Assembly: GCF_030406405.1 (NCBI RefSeq)
Contig: NZ_JAUEPL010000005.1
Location: 1-64,000, forward strand
Reading direction: 5' to 3'
Origin: Streptomyces ficellus
GTDB taxonomy: Bacteria; Actinomycetota; Actinomycetes; Streptomycetales; Streptomycetaceae
DNA: 64,000 nucleotides
Below, piece after piece: positions 57,342 to 64,000 of the stretch. The notes below the pieces were generated by a model that was not told where the DNA came from, did not search any database, and saw only the letters and a list, made by a program, of their open reading frames with translations. Numbering within the stretch: the stretch's first letter is position 1; every line of letters starts with the position of its first letter. Made by a program: the position numbers and the translations under genes.

Positions 57342-57557
57342 ATGGCACCGATTCCGACCCCTCCCGCACAGCCCGACGACACCCCGCAGTCGTACGTCGG
57401 CCTCGACCGACACGGCGCGGAGGAACGCGCCCGCTCCCGAGGCTGGACCACGGTGCGGTCGCTGCCGCCCGGTTCCATCATCACCATGGAGTTCGTGGCC
57501 GGCCGGATCAACTTCGAGGTCGACGGGAGCACCGTCACCCGCTGCTGGGTCGGCTGA
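57342..57557 (+). CDS. I78-family peptidase-inhibitor-like protein
   Basis: 71 aa from ATG 57342. The core VGLDRHGAEERARSRGWTTV then RSLPPGSIITMEFVAGRINF and DGSTVTRCWVG matches the Inhibitor_I78 pattern (helix with Gly, then V-R-x-PG, acid/Met, R(I/L)N, D..G.V..c.). I78 proteins inhibit serine endopeptidases such as thermitase/subtilisin. There is no signal peptide, so it would act in the cytosol unless exported otherwise. Confidence 0.8.
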   Translation: MAPIPTPPAQPDDTPQSYVGLDRHGAEERARSRGWTTVRSLPPGSIITMEFVAGRINFEVDGSTVTRCWVG

Positions 57558-57580
57558 CCCCGGAAGCATCCCCGCACGAC

Positions 57581-57611
57581 GAAGGCCCCGGCCGTGGAAG
57601 CCGGGGCCTTC
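57581..57611. terminator. Terminator between the I78 and PAP2 genes
   Basis: A perfect 12-bp stem (57581-57592 with 57600-57611) with a 7-nt loop, midway between convergent genes; it can act in both directions. Confidence 0.85.
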
Positions 57612-57657
57612 GCCATGTGCGCCTGGTCCTGGTCCGCCGTGGCGCTTCGACGGACCG

Positions 57658-58635
57658 TCAGCCGCCCGTCAGCGGGCGCGAACGCGGCGGCCGGCGGGTG
57701 CCCGCCGGGGTGACCGGCGTCCGCTCCGAGCGCACCACCGCGTGCGGCCGCGGTTGGGTGAGCGTGGTCCTGACCGGCGCCGGGCAGCCGGTGCCGCCCG
57801 CCGTTCCGACCGGCTCGCGCACCTCCTCCGGTCCCGTCAGCCGCGTCCGGTAGGCAGCGGGCCGTGGCCCGCCCGCCGCGACGGGAAGCGAGGGCGCCTG
57901 GCGGCGGCGCGCCCGCAACTGCTCGCGCACCGCGAAGACCATCGCCTCGCTACGGGCGATCAGCGGCTCGCACCAGGGCAGTCCGAGCAGGATCAGCAGA
58001 CCGGCGGCCCAGCCGAGCAGGACGTCGCTGAGCCAGTGCGTACCGAGGTAGACGGTGGTCAGGCCGACGCCCAGGGCCACCACGGCGGACAGGGCCGACA
58101 GGTAGCGTCTGGCCCGCGGAGTGGTGGCGAGATACGCCAAAATGCCCCAGGTCACCACGGCGTTGGCGGTATGTCCGGAAGGAAATATATCGCCGCCCGC
58201 GAACATCTCGGCCGAGCCGATCCGCGTCGCGTAGTGGGGCCCCAGCCGGCCCAGGCCCAGCTTCACCGCACCCACCGTGACGTTCAGCAGCAGCAGCGCG
58301 GCGCCCAGCGCCAGCAGCGGCCGCAGCGTGTGCTGCCGCCAGGAGCGCCAGCCGAGCCAGGCCGCCACCATCACGGCGGTCGGGCCGCGCTGGCCCAGCA
58401 CCACGAAGTAGTCCAGCGTCGCGTGCAGTTCCGGCCACTGCTGATACGGCCGGAAGAGCATGACCTTCCAGTCGAGGGTCACCAGCCACGACGAGACGAG
58501 CACGGCCACCACGATGGCGAGGTAGAACGCCGACGTCCCGCCGAAGAGGGCGAGACGGGTGCGGCTCATCCGCGGGATCTCAATCTTCGGCGGTTCCGGC
58601 TCCCGGTCCAGACGGGCAAAGATGTCGGTACGCAC
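57658..58635 (-). CDS. PAP2-family membrane phosphatase
   Basis: 325 aa from GTG 58635 (minus); ATG 58746 is an in-frame alternative that would add 37 residues. Six transmembrane helices and the three PAP2 signatures: KLGLGRLGP (K-x6-RP-like), IFPSGHTANAV, and VYLGTHWLSDVLLGW (R/T-x5-H-x3-D). It dephosphorylates lipid pyrophosphates or phosphatidic acid at the outer membrane face (e.g. undecaprenyl-PP). The last ~90 residues are a cytoplasmic Pro/Arg-rich tail. No clear Shine-Dalgarno precedes GTG 58635; TGTAACGT just upstream could be a -10 of a leaderless mRNA. Confidence 0.88.
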   Translation of the reverse strand: MRTDIFARLDREPEPPKIEIPRMSRTRLALFGGTSAFYLAIVVAVLVSSWLVTLDWKVMLFRPYQQWPELHATLDYFVVLGQRGPTAVMVAAWLGWRSWRQHTLRPLLALGAALLLLNVTVGAVKLGLGRLGPHYATRIGSAEMFAGGDIFPSGHTANAVVTWGILAYLATTPRARRYLSALSAVVALGVGLTTVYLGTHWLSDVLLGWAAGLLILLGLPWCEPLIARSEAMVFAVREQLRARRRQAPSLPVAAGGPRPAAYRTRLTGPEEVREPVGTAGGTGCPAPVRTTLTQPRPHAVVRSERTPVTPAGTRRPPRSRPLTGG

Positions 58636-59057
58636 CCAATCGACGTTACAGGGAGTGAGTGTCAGCCCACGTCCATCCGGTCCTTTCGTGATGACGATGT
58701 GATGTGGAGTGCGTCTCAGTCCGCTGTTTATTCGCTGCTTATCCATAAACCTCGGGGGCCGTGGGCCCTATTGTCCGCGGGCCCCTTCCGCAAGTGTGTT
58801 TGTGTGTGGCGGGAAATGAGCGGGGTCGGGCCGCGACCCCCGGGTTACTCCCTCCGGGTGGGGCTCCGGCGGGCGGCCGGAGTGGCGTACGCCACACGCC
58901 CACTCCTGCCCCCGTGAGAGCTGGACCACGCGTCACAGGGCCGGACTCGCGTACGCTGACGGCTCACTCGCCCGTCGATGCCGGGCCGCCCCGGAGGACG
59001 TCCCCCTCCGGCCGGTGCCCACCGAGCGCGAGGGATTCGTCTGTGGGAGGTACGTAC
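58636..59057. other. PAP2-MFS divergent intergenic region
   Basis: 422 bp with no supported gene. GTTTAT (58726-58731) and ATAAAC (58745-58750) form a small AT-rich inverted repeat that may be an operator. Otherwise I see no motif I trust. Confidence 0.5.
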
Positions 59058-60800
59058 ATGTCCGTGACGACCACGGCCGGAGCACGCCTGCGTGCCGCCG
59101 GCGGCGGTGGAAACCGCTGGGTCGTCCTCGTCGTCCTCTGCGTCAGCCTGCTGCTGGTCGCCCTCGACGCGACCGTCCTCCACGTCGCCGTCCCCGCCGT
59201 CACCGAGGACCTGCGCCCCAGCGCCACGGCGCTGCTGTGGATCGTGGACGCCTACCCGCTGGTCTGCGCCTCGCTGCTGATCCTCTTCGGCACGCTCGGC
59301 GACCGCGTCGGGCGCCGCAGGGTCCTGCTGGCCGGTTACGGACTGTTCGGCGTGGCCTCGGCGGTCGCGGCCTTCGCCGACACGCCCGCCGTGCTGATCA
59401 CCGCCCGCGCCCTGCTCGGCGTCGGCGGCGCCATGATCATGCCCGCCACGCTGTCGATCCTCCGCGCGGTCTTCCCGGACCGGCGCGAACGCGCCACGGC
59501 GATCGGCATCTGGACGGCGGTCGCCGCAGTCGGCGCCGCCACCGGACCCGTCCTCGGCGGGTTCCTGGTCGAGCACCTCTGGTGGGGCTCGGTCTTCCTC
59601 ATAAACATCCCGCTGATGGCGCTGATCCTGCCGCTCGGCCGCTGGCTGCTGCCCGAGTCGAAGGGCAGCGGCCAGGGGCCGTGGGACGTGACCGGCGCGC
59701 TGATGGCGGCGGCCGGTGTGCTCGGCGTGGTCCTCGGCGTGAAGCGGGCGGGCGCCGGCGAGTCCCTGCTGAGCATGGGGACCGCCGGACCCCTGCTGGC
59801 CGGAGCGGCCCTGCTGATCGTGTTCGTACGACGCCAGAGGCGCCGCGCGCACCCGCTCATCGACACGCGGATGTTCGCCCGGGCCGCCTTCACCACCTCC
59901 GTCGGCTGCATCGTCCTCGCCATGCTGGCGCTGGTCGGCCTGGAGCTGATCGCCGTCCAGTACCTCCAGCTCGTCCTCGGGCTCAGCCCGCTGGAGACCG
60001 GGCTGCGGCTGCTGCCGCTCACCTTCGCCGCGATGGCCGCCGGTGCCACCGGCTCGTACACGCTGCGGCGCGTCGGCCCGCGCCGGATGGTCGGCTGGGG
60101 CTTCGTCCTCACCGCCGGTGCCGTCCTGCTGCTGGTCCTGATGGGACAGCACGACCGGCCGCTGCTGCTCACGGCCGGCTTCGTCCTGCTCGGCTTCGGG
60201 CTCCAGACGACGCTGTTCGGGGCGTACGAGTCGATGCTGAGCGAGGCCCCGGCGCACAGCGCGGGCGGGGCCGCCGCGATCGGCGAGACGTCCTACCAAC
60301 TGGGCGCCGGCATGGGCATCGCACTGCTCGGCAGCGTCATGAACGCCGCGTACGCGCCCGGCCTCGAACGGGTGCCGGGCGTGCCCGAGCCCGCCGGCTC
60401 GGCCGCCGCGAACTCGCTGGGCGAGGCCTACCAGGTCGCGGCCCAACTGGGCGGCCCGGCGGGCGACGCGCTGCGCACGGCGGCGCGGCACGCCTTCGTC
60501 CACGGGCTGCACGTCACGCTGTTCGTCAGCGCGGGGCTGCTGCTGCTCGGCGCGCTGATGGCGGTACGGCTGCCGCGCGTGATGGAGTGCCCGGCCGACC
60601 CGGATGCCCGGCTGGGCGCCGGCGGCGGGGCGGAGCCGGACGGCGTCCGGGCCGATGGGGTGCCCGGTCCGCGGCCCGAGGCCCGCTTCGGGGCGGAGCG
60701 GGAGACCCGCCGTGAGGGGTACGCGGCGGAGCCGGGGGCCCATGTGCCCGCGCGGCGCGCGCCCGCGGAGTCGGCCGGGTCTGGACGCACGGCACACTGA
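59058..60800 (+). CDS. DHA2-family MFS drug/proton antiporter
   Basis: 580 aa from ATG 59058, with GGGAGG seven bases upstream. About 14 transmembrane helices. The DHA2 motifs are present: LDATVLHVAVPAVTEDL (motif D1), WIVDAYPLVCASLLILFGTL then GDRVGRRRVLLAG (motif A), and motif C in IWTAVAAVGAATGPVLGGFL. A ~80-residue Gly/Arg-rich cytoplasmic tail follows the last helix. EmrB/QacA-type exporters pump antibiotics and other hydrophobic compounds; the substrate is unknown. No TetR-type regulator is adjacent. Confidence 0.92.
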   Translation: MSVTTTAGARLRAAGGGGNRWVVLVVLCVSLLLVALDATVLHVAVPAVTEDLRPSATALLWIVDAYPLVCASLLILFGTLGDRVGRRRVLLAGYGLFGVASAVAAFADTPAVLITARALLGVGGAMIMPATLSILRAVFPDRRERATAIGIWTAVAAVGAATGPVLGGFLVEHLWWGSVFLINIPLMALILPLGRWLLPESKGSGQGPWDVTGALMAAAGVLGVVLGVKRAGAGESLLSMGTAGPLLAGAALLIVFVRRQRRRAHPLIDTRMFARAAFTTSVGCIVLAMLALVGLELIAVQYLQLVLGLSPLETGLRLLPLTFAAMAAGATGSYTLRRVGPRRMVGWGFVLTAGAVLLLVLMGQHDRPLLLTAGFVLLGFGLQTTLFGAYESMLSEAPAHSAGGAAAIGETSYQLGAGMGIALLGSVMNAAYAPGLERVPGVPEPAGSAAANSLGEAYQVAAQLGGPAGDALRTAARHAFVHGLHVTLFVSAGLLLLGALMAVRLPRVMECPADPDARLGAGGGAEPDGVRADGVPGPRPEARFGAERETRREGYAAEPGAHVPARRAPAESAGSGRTAH

Positions 60801-60873
60801 GCCGTAACGTCAGCGCCGAGCCGTGACTAACAGCGCTAGTTTTAGCGGCGTTTCAGCCGCCGGAGGCCCCGCC

Positions 60874-62088
60874 ATGTCCGCATCCTCGAAGCAGCCCGCG
60901 CACCAGCCCGCGAAGCTCCCCTCCTTCGACCCCCGCGACCCCCTCGGCGTCGACGACCTGCTCGCCCCCGAGGACCTCGCCGTCCGCGACACCGTCCGCG
61001 CCTGGGCCGCCGACCGGGTCCTGCCGTACATCGCCGACTGGTACGAGAAGGGCGAGCTGCCCGGCATCCGCGAACTGGCCCGCGAGCTCGGCTCGATCGG
61101 CGCGCTCGGCATGTCGCTGGAGGGGTACGGCTGCGCGGGCGCGAGCGCCGTCCAGTACGGGCTGGCCTGCCTGGAGCTGGAGGCCGCCGACTCCGGCATC
61201 CGCTCGCTCGTCTCCGTCCAGGGCTCACTCGCCATGTACGCGATCCGGAAGTACGGCTCCGAGGAGCAGAAGCGGCACTGGCTGCCGTCGATGGCCTCCG
61301 GCGAGACCATCGGCTGCTTCGGCCTCACCGAACCGGACCACGGCTCCGACCCGGCCGCCATGCGGACGTACGCCAAGAAGGACGGCACCGACTGGGTGCT
61401 CAGTGGCCGCAAGATGTGGATCACCAACGGCTCGGTCGCCGGGGTCGCGGTCGTCTGGGCGCGGACGGACGAGGGCATCCGCGGCTTCGCCGTCCCGACC
61501 GACAGCCCCGGCTTCTCGGCGCCCGAGATCAGGCACAAGTGGTCACTGCGGGCGAGCGTCACCAGCGAGCTGGTCATGGACGACGTACGGCTGCCGGCCG
61601 ACGCCGTGCTGCCGGGCGTCACCGGCCTGAAGGGACCGCTCAGCTGTCTGAGCCACGCTCGCTACGGCATCGTCTGGGGCGCCATGGGCGCCGCGCGGTC
61701 GTCGTTCGAGGCGGCGCTCGAGTACGCGAAGACGCGCGAGCAGTTCGGCAAGCCCATCGGCGGCTTCCAGCTCACCCAGGCCAAGCTCGCCGACATGGCG
61801 CTGGAGCTGCACAAGGGCATCCTGCTCGCCCACCACCTCGGGCGGCGGATGGACGCCGGCACACTCCGCCCCGAGCAGGTCAGCTTCGGCAAGCTCAACA
61901 ACGTACGGGAGGCGATCGACATCTGCCGCACCGCGCGAACGATCCTCGGCGCCAACGGGATCTCGCTCGAATACCCGGTCATGCGGCACGCCACCAACCT
62001 GGAGTCGGTGCTCACCTACGAGGGCACCGTGGAAATGCACCAGCTGGTGCTGGGCAAGGCACTCACCGGCCTCGACGCGTTCCGGTAA
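60874..62088 (+). CDS. Acyl-CoA dehydrogenase, glutaryl-CoA dehydrogenase-like
   Basis: 404 aa from ATG 60874, with CGGAGG (60861-60866) seven bases upstream; the frame opens at 60823. It shows the glutaryl-CoA dehydrogenase pattern: DPRDPLGVDDLLAPEDLAVR, FGLTEPDHGSDPAAMRTYAK (FAD/substrate loop), the ARYGIVWGAMGAA block, KTREQFGKPIGGFQLTQ and the catalytic Glu in LTYEGTVEMHQLVLGKALTG. It oxidises and decarboxylates glutaryl-CoA to crotonyl-CoA in lysine catabolism; other acyl-CoAs are possible. It ends 13 bp from the convergent sflA gene. Confidence 0.9.
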   Translation: MSASSKQPAHQPAKLPSFDPRDPLGVDDLLAPEDLAVRDTVRAWAADRVLPYIADWYEKGELPGIRELARELGSIGALGMSLEGYGCAGASAVQYGLACLELEAADSGIRSLVSVQGSLAMYAIRKYGSEEQKRHWLPSMASGETIGCFGLTEPDHGSDPAAMRTYAKKDGTDWVLSGRKMWITNGSVAGVAVVWARTDEGIRGFAVPTDSPGFSAPEIRHKWSLRASVTSELVMDDVRLPADAVLPGVTGLKGPLSCLSHARYGIVWGAMGAARSSFEAALEYAKTREQFGKPIGGFQLTQAKLADMALELHKGILLAHHLGRRMDAGTLRPEQVSFGKLNNVREAIDICRTARTILGANGISLEYPVMRHATNLESVLTYEGTVEMHQLVLGKALTGLDAFR

Positions 62089-62101
62089 GCGGCCCTGCCC
62101 G

Positions 62102-62536
62102 CTAGCTCTGGTTGAAGAAGCCGTCCTGGGCGCGGCCGGCGGGCTCTCCGTTGACGATCTCCGTGTCCGCGGGCGTCAGCAGGAAGACCCGGGTCGCCAC
62201 GCGCTCGATCGAGCCGCGCAGCCCGAAGGTCAGACCGGCCGCGAAGTCGACCACGCGCTTGGCGTCGGCGGGCTCCATGGAGGTGAGGTTCATGATGACC
62301 GGAACCCCGTCCCGGAACAGCTCGCCGATGGCCCGGGCGTCCCGGAACCCGTCCGGGGAGACCGTCGCGATCCGGCGGCCCTCCTCCTGCGCGGCCTCGG
62401 AGGCGACCCGTACCCGGGGGTCGGTCACCCAGGCGTCGCTGCTGCGGTCACCCTCGGCGTACTCGTCGTCGTAGTAGCGCTCGTCGTTGTCCTCGACGAG
62501 TCCGAGCCATGCACTCGCCTTGCGCACCGATCCCAT
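62102..62536 (-). CDS. sflA: SepF-like cell-division protein (SflA-type)
   Basis: 144 aa from ATG 62536 (minus). SepF-type architecture: an N-terminal amphipathic [20 protein letters not shown], an acidic linker and a C-terminal SepF/DUF552 domain (~60-130; [20 protein letters not shown] then [20 protein letters not shown]). SepF bundles and anchors FtsZ. Streptomyces has a main SepF near ftsZ and two SepF-like paralogues; location a few genes from der and the sequence fit SflA, which acts in sporulation-specific division. The symbol rests on memory of synteny. Confidence 0.85.
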   Translation of the reverse strand: MGSVRKASAWLGLVEDNDERYYDDEYAEGDRSSDAWVTDPRVRVASEAAQEEGRRIATVSPDGFRDARAIGELFRDGVPVIMNLTSMEPADAKRVVDFAAGLTFGLRGSIERVATRVFLLTPADTEIVNGEPAGRAQDGFFNQS

Positions 62537-62824
62537 GGACGCCTCCTTTCAACGCGGTCACTGGTGGTTCCGCTATCCCTATGGTCGTCCATCATGCGGA
62601 TCGCGCGCCAAGTGGATAGTCGCCGCGCGAGGGATTCGTGACGGTACTGGTGCAGAGGATGTGGCGATTCGTCAAGGTTCCCCGAGCGTACGGGGCCTGA
62701 GAAGGACCTCGCGTAACTCACATATGACATTCAGGCCGGACGGGTGAGCGTGCGGACGTACGGGTGAACGAACCACCTCGGTACGATGCCCGCCGCGCGG
62801 CGGAACGACTCACGGGGGAGCGCC

Positions 62825-64000
62825 ATGTTCGGAATCGTCAGGCCCTGTACGCACCGGCTCACGGAGGGGCTCAAGGCGGAGTGGATGGCCCATCTGTGCG
62901 GGCTGTGCCTGGCACTTAGGGCCGACCACGGGCAGTTCGCCCGGATCGTCACCAACTACGACGGCCTGATCGTCTCGGTCCTGACGGAGGCTCAGGCCGA
63001 GCGGGACGGTGGGGCACGGCGCACGGCGGGGCCCTGTCCCCTGCGCGCCATGCGGACGGCGCCGGTCGCCCGGGGCGAGGGCGCGCGGCTCGCCGCCGCC
63101 GTCTCGCTGGTCCTGGCCTCCGCGAAGGTACGGGACCATGTCGCCGACCGGGACGGCCTGCTGGCGCGCCGTCCGGTGGCGGCCGCCGCACGCCGGGTCG
63201 CGCGAGGCTGGGACCGGGCGGGCGCCAGGGCCGGGCGCGAGCTGGGCTTCGACACGGCCGTGCTGGTCGACGCGGTGGACCGGCAGACCGGGATCGAGGC
63301 GCTGGCCGGGCCCGGTACGCCGCTGCTGACGGTGACCGAGCCCACCGAGACGGCCACCGCCGCCGCGTTCGCGCACACCGCGGTCCTGGCCGGCAAGCCG
63401 CGGAACGTGGCGCCGCTCGCGGAGGCGGGCCGGCTCTTCGGGCGGCTCGCGCATCTGCTGGACGCCGTGGAGGACCGCGAAGCTGACGCCGCGTCGGGCG
63501 CCTGGAACCCCCTCACCGCGACCGGCACCTCGCTCGCCGAGGCGCGGCGGCTGGCGGACGACGCGCTGCACGGCATACGGCTCGCCCTGCGCGACGCGGA
63601 ATTCGTGGACGACACGCTGCTGCACGTGCTGCTCGCGCACGAGCTGCGGCAGTCGGTGGACCGGGCGTTCACCACGACGACCTGCACGCACCGGGGGTAC
63701 CGGGGCCAGGGGCATGGCGCGCCGCAGCAACCGCCGGGCGGCGGGTACGGGCCGTACGGTTCGCCCAGCCCCTACGGCGGCGGGCACCCCGGCGGCCCGG
63801 GCAGGCTCGGTGGTCCGGCCGGCCACCCCGGCGGCCCTGGTGACGTCGGCGGTCCCGGCGGTCCCGGCCACGGCGGGCTGGGAGGTCCGGGTTCCGGCGG
63901 TCCCGGCCACGGCGGGCTGGGGAGGTCCGGGTTCCGGCGGTCCCGGCCACGGCGGGCTGGGAGGTCCCGGCCACGGTGGTTCCGGCGGTTCCGGCCACGG
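62825..64000 (+). CDS. DUF5685-type protein with Gly-rich repeats, runs off window
   Basis: Open from ATG 62825 (GGGGGAG at 62814-62820) to the window end without a stop; at least 392 codons. The N-terminus MFGIVRPCTHRLTEGLKAEW then MAHLCGLCLALRADHGQFAR carries three Cys that may bind metal; ARIVTNYDGLIVSVLTEAQ and LAHELRQSVDRAFTTTTC continue the family. From ~63720 it is Gly/Pro-rich, with a 39-bp repeat. The reading frame as given switches from GHGGLGGPG to an Arg-rich sequence because copy 2 of the repeat has one extra G (63919-63922). Function unknown. Confidence 0.8.
   Translation, partial: MFGIVRPCTHRLTEGLKAEWMAHLCGLCLALRADHGQFARIVTNYDGLIVSVLTEAQAERDGGARRTAGPCPLRAMRTAPVARGEGARLAAAVSLVLASAKVRDHVADRDGLLARRPVAAAARRVARGWDRAGARAGRELGFDTAVLVDAVDRQTGIEALAGPGTPLLTVTEPTETATAAAFAHTAVLAGKPRNVAPLAEAGRLFGRLAHLLDAVEDREADAASGAWNPLTATGTSLAEARRLADDALHGIRLALRDAEFVDDTLLHVLLAHELRQSVDRAFTTTTCTHRGYRGQGHGAPQQPPGGGYGPYGSPSPYGGGHPGGPGRLGGPAGHPGGPGDVGGPGGPGHGGLGGPGSGGPGHGGLGRSGFRRSRPRRAGRSRPRWFRRFRPR
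63861..64000 (+). repeat. 39-bp tandem repeat with a one-base insertion
   Basis: Copy 1 is 63861-63899 (39 bp), copy 2 is 63900-63939 (40 bp) and copy 3 starts at 63940. After GGCGGGCT, copies 1 and 3 have GGGAGG while copy 2 has GGGGAGG. The unit encodes 13 residues (GPGHGGLGGPGSG). Confidence 0.9.

Noticed and set aside
60823-60845. Operator palindrome (CTAACAGCGCTAG region) before the acyl-CoA dehydrogenase
   Set aside because: The symmetry is imperfect and short; no adjacent regulator supports it.

Overview
The window is chromosomal DNA from a high-GC actinobacterium, almost certainly a Streptomyces or close relative. Evidence: very strong G/C third-position bias, many GTG/TTG starts, ATGA/GTGA stop-start overlaps, a 'conservon' operon (cvnABCD), an SflA-type SepF paralogue, a DtxR-type iron box, and gene neighbourhoods (tlyA-nadK-recN; pyrG; ald-parA-scpA-scpB-rluB; aroH-tyrA-cmk-plsC-der) that match the conserved core of Streptomyces chromosomes. 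I see no insertion sequence, prophage, CRISPR array or tRNA gene. The window reads as core chromosome with a few lineage-specific cassettes.

Layout. 1-393: 3' end of a 23S rRNA gene, the 5S gene and a perfect-stem terminator closing an rRNA operon. 474-4800: an extreme Arg/Asp-repeat TPR protein, a DUF1015 protein and a NagD-like HAD phosphatase. 4849-7977: an iron-box-controlled FecCD-FecCD-ATPase siderophore importer without its own binding protein. 7966-12668: SCP2-like protein, small acidic protein, tlyA, nadK, recN, then a repeat-rich spacer (7-bp, 27-bp and 5-bp repeats). 13151-15067: a WecA/MraY-like membrane protein and a GT4 glycosyltransferase. 15110-20044: divergent PucR regulator, APC permease and a Tat-exported flavin amine oxidase. 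20266-23978: conservon. 24047-28705: GH15 enzyme, pyrG, ADP-ribose pyrophosphatase. 28848-37342: STAND/TPR protein, ald, then parA - ribbon-helix-helix-like protein - scpA - scpB - rluB as a tightly overlapping operon. 37423-40743: an NrtR-type Nudix regulator with a palindrome over its promoter, an ADP-ribosylglycohydrolase, and two tail-to-tail overlapping nucleotidyltransferases. 40791-45748: DUF952, aroH, tyrA, cmk, plsC-like, der. 45892-47988: two conserved unknown proteins and an Rpf-LysM secreted protein. 47936-53780: a branched-chain-amino-acid-type ABC system whose two permeases and one ATPase are fused in one polypeptide. 53876-56972: GT4 glycosyltransferase, partner protein, WYL regulator. 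57342-62088: I78-type inhibitor, PAP2 phosphatase, DHA2 exporter, glutaryl-CoA-dehydrogenase-like enzyme. 62102-64000: SepF-like protein and a DUF5685-type protein that runs off the window with a probable frameshift in its tandem repeats.

The most interesting items are the NrtR/ADP-ribose/nucleotidyltransferase cassette, the LivH-LivM-LivG fusion paired with a LivF whose Walker A lysine is arginine, the ParA plus ribbon-helix-helix pair ahead of the condensin kleisin genes, and the roughly 350-residue Arg-Asp polyampholyte next to the rRNA operon. Function calls rest on motif recognition by eye; no database search was run. Start codons were chosen by Shine-Dalgarno spacing, overlaps and remembered homologue starts.
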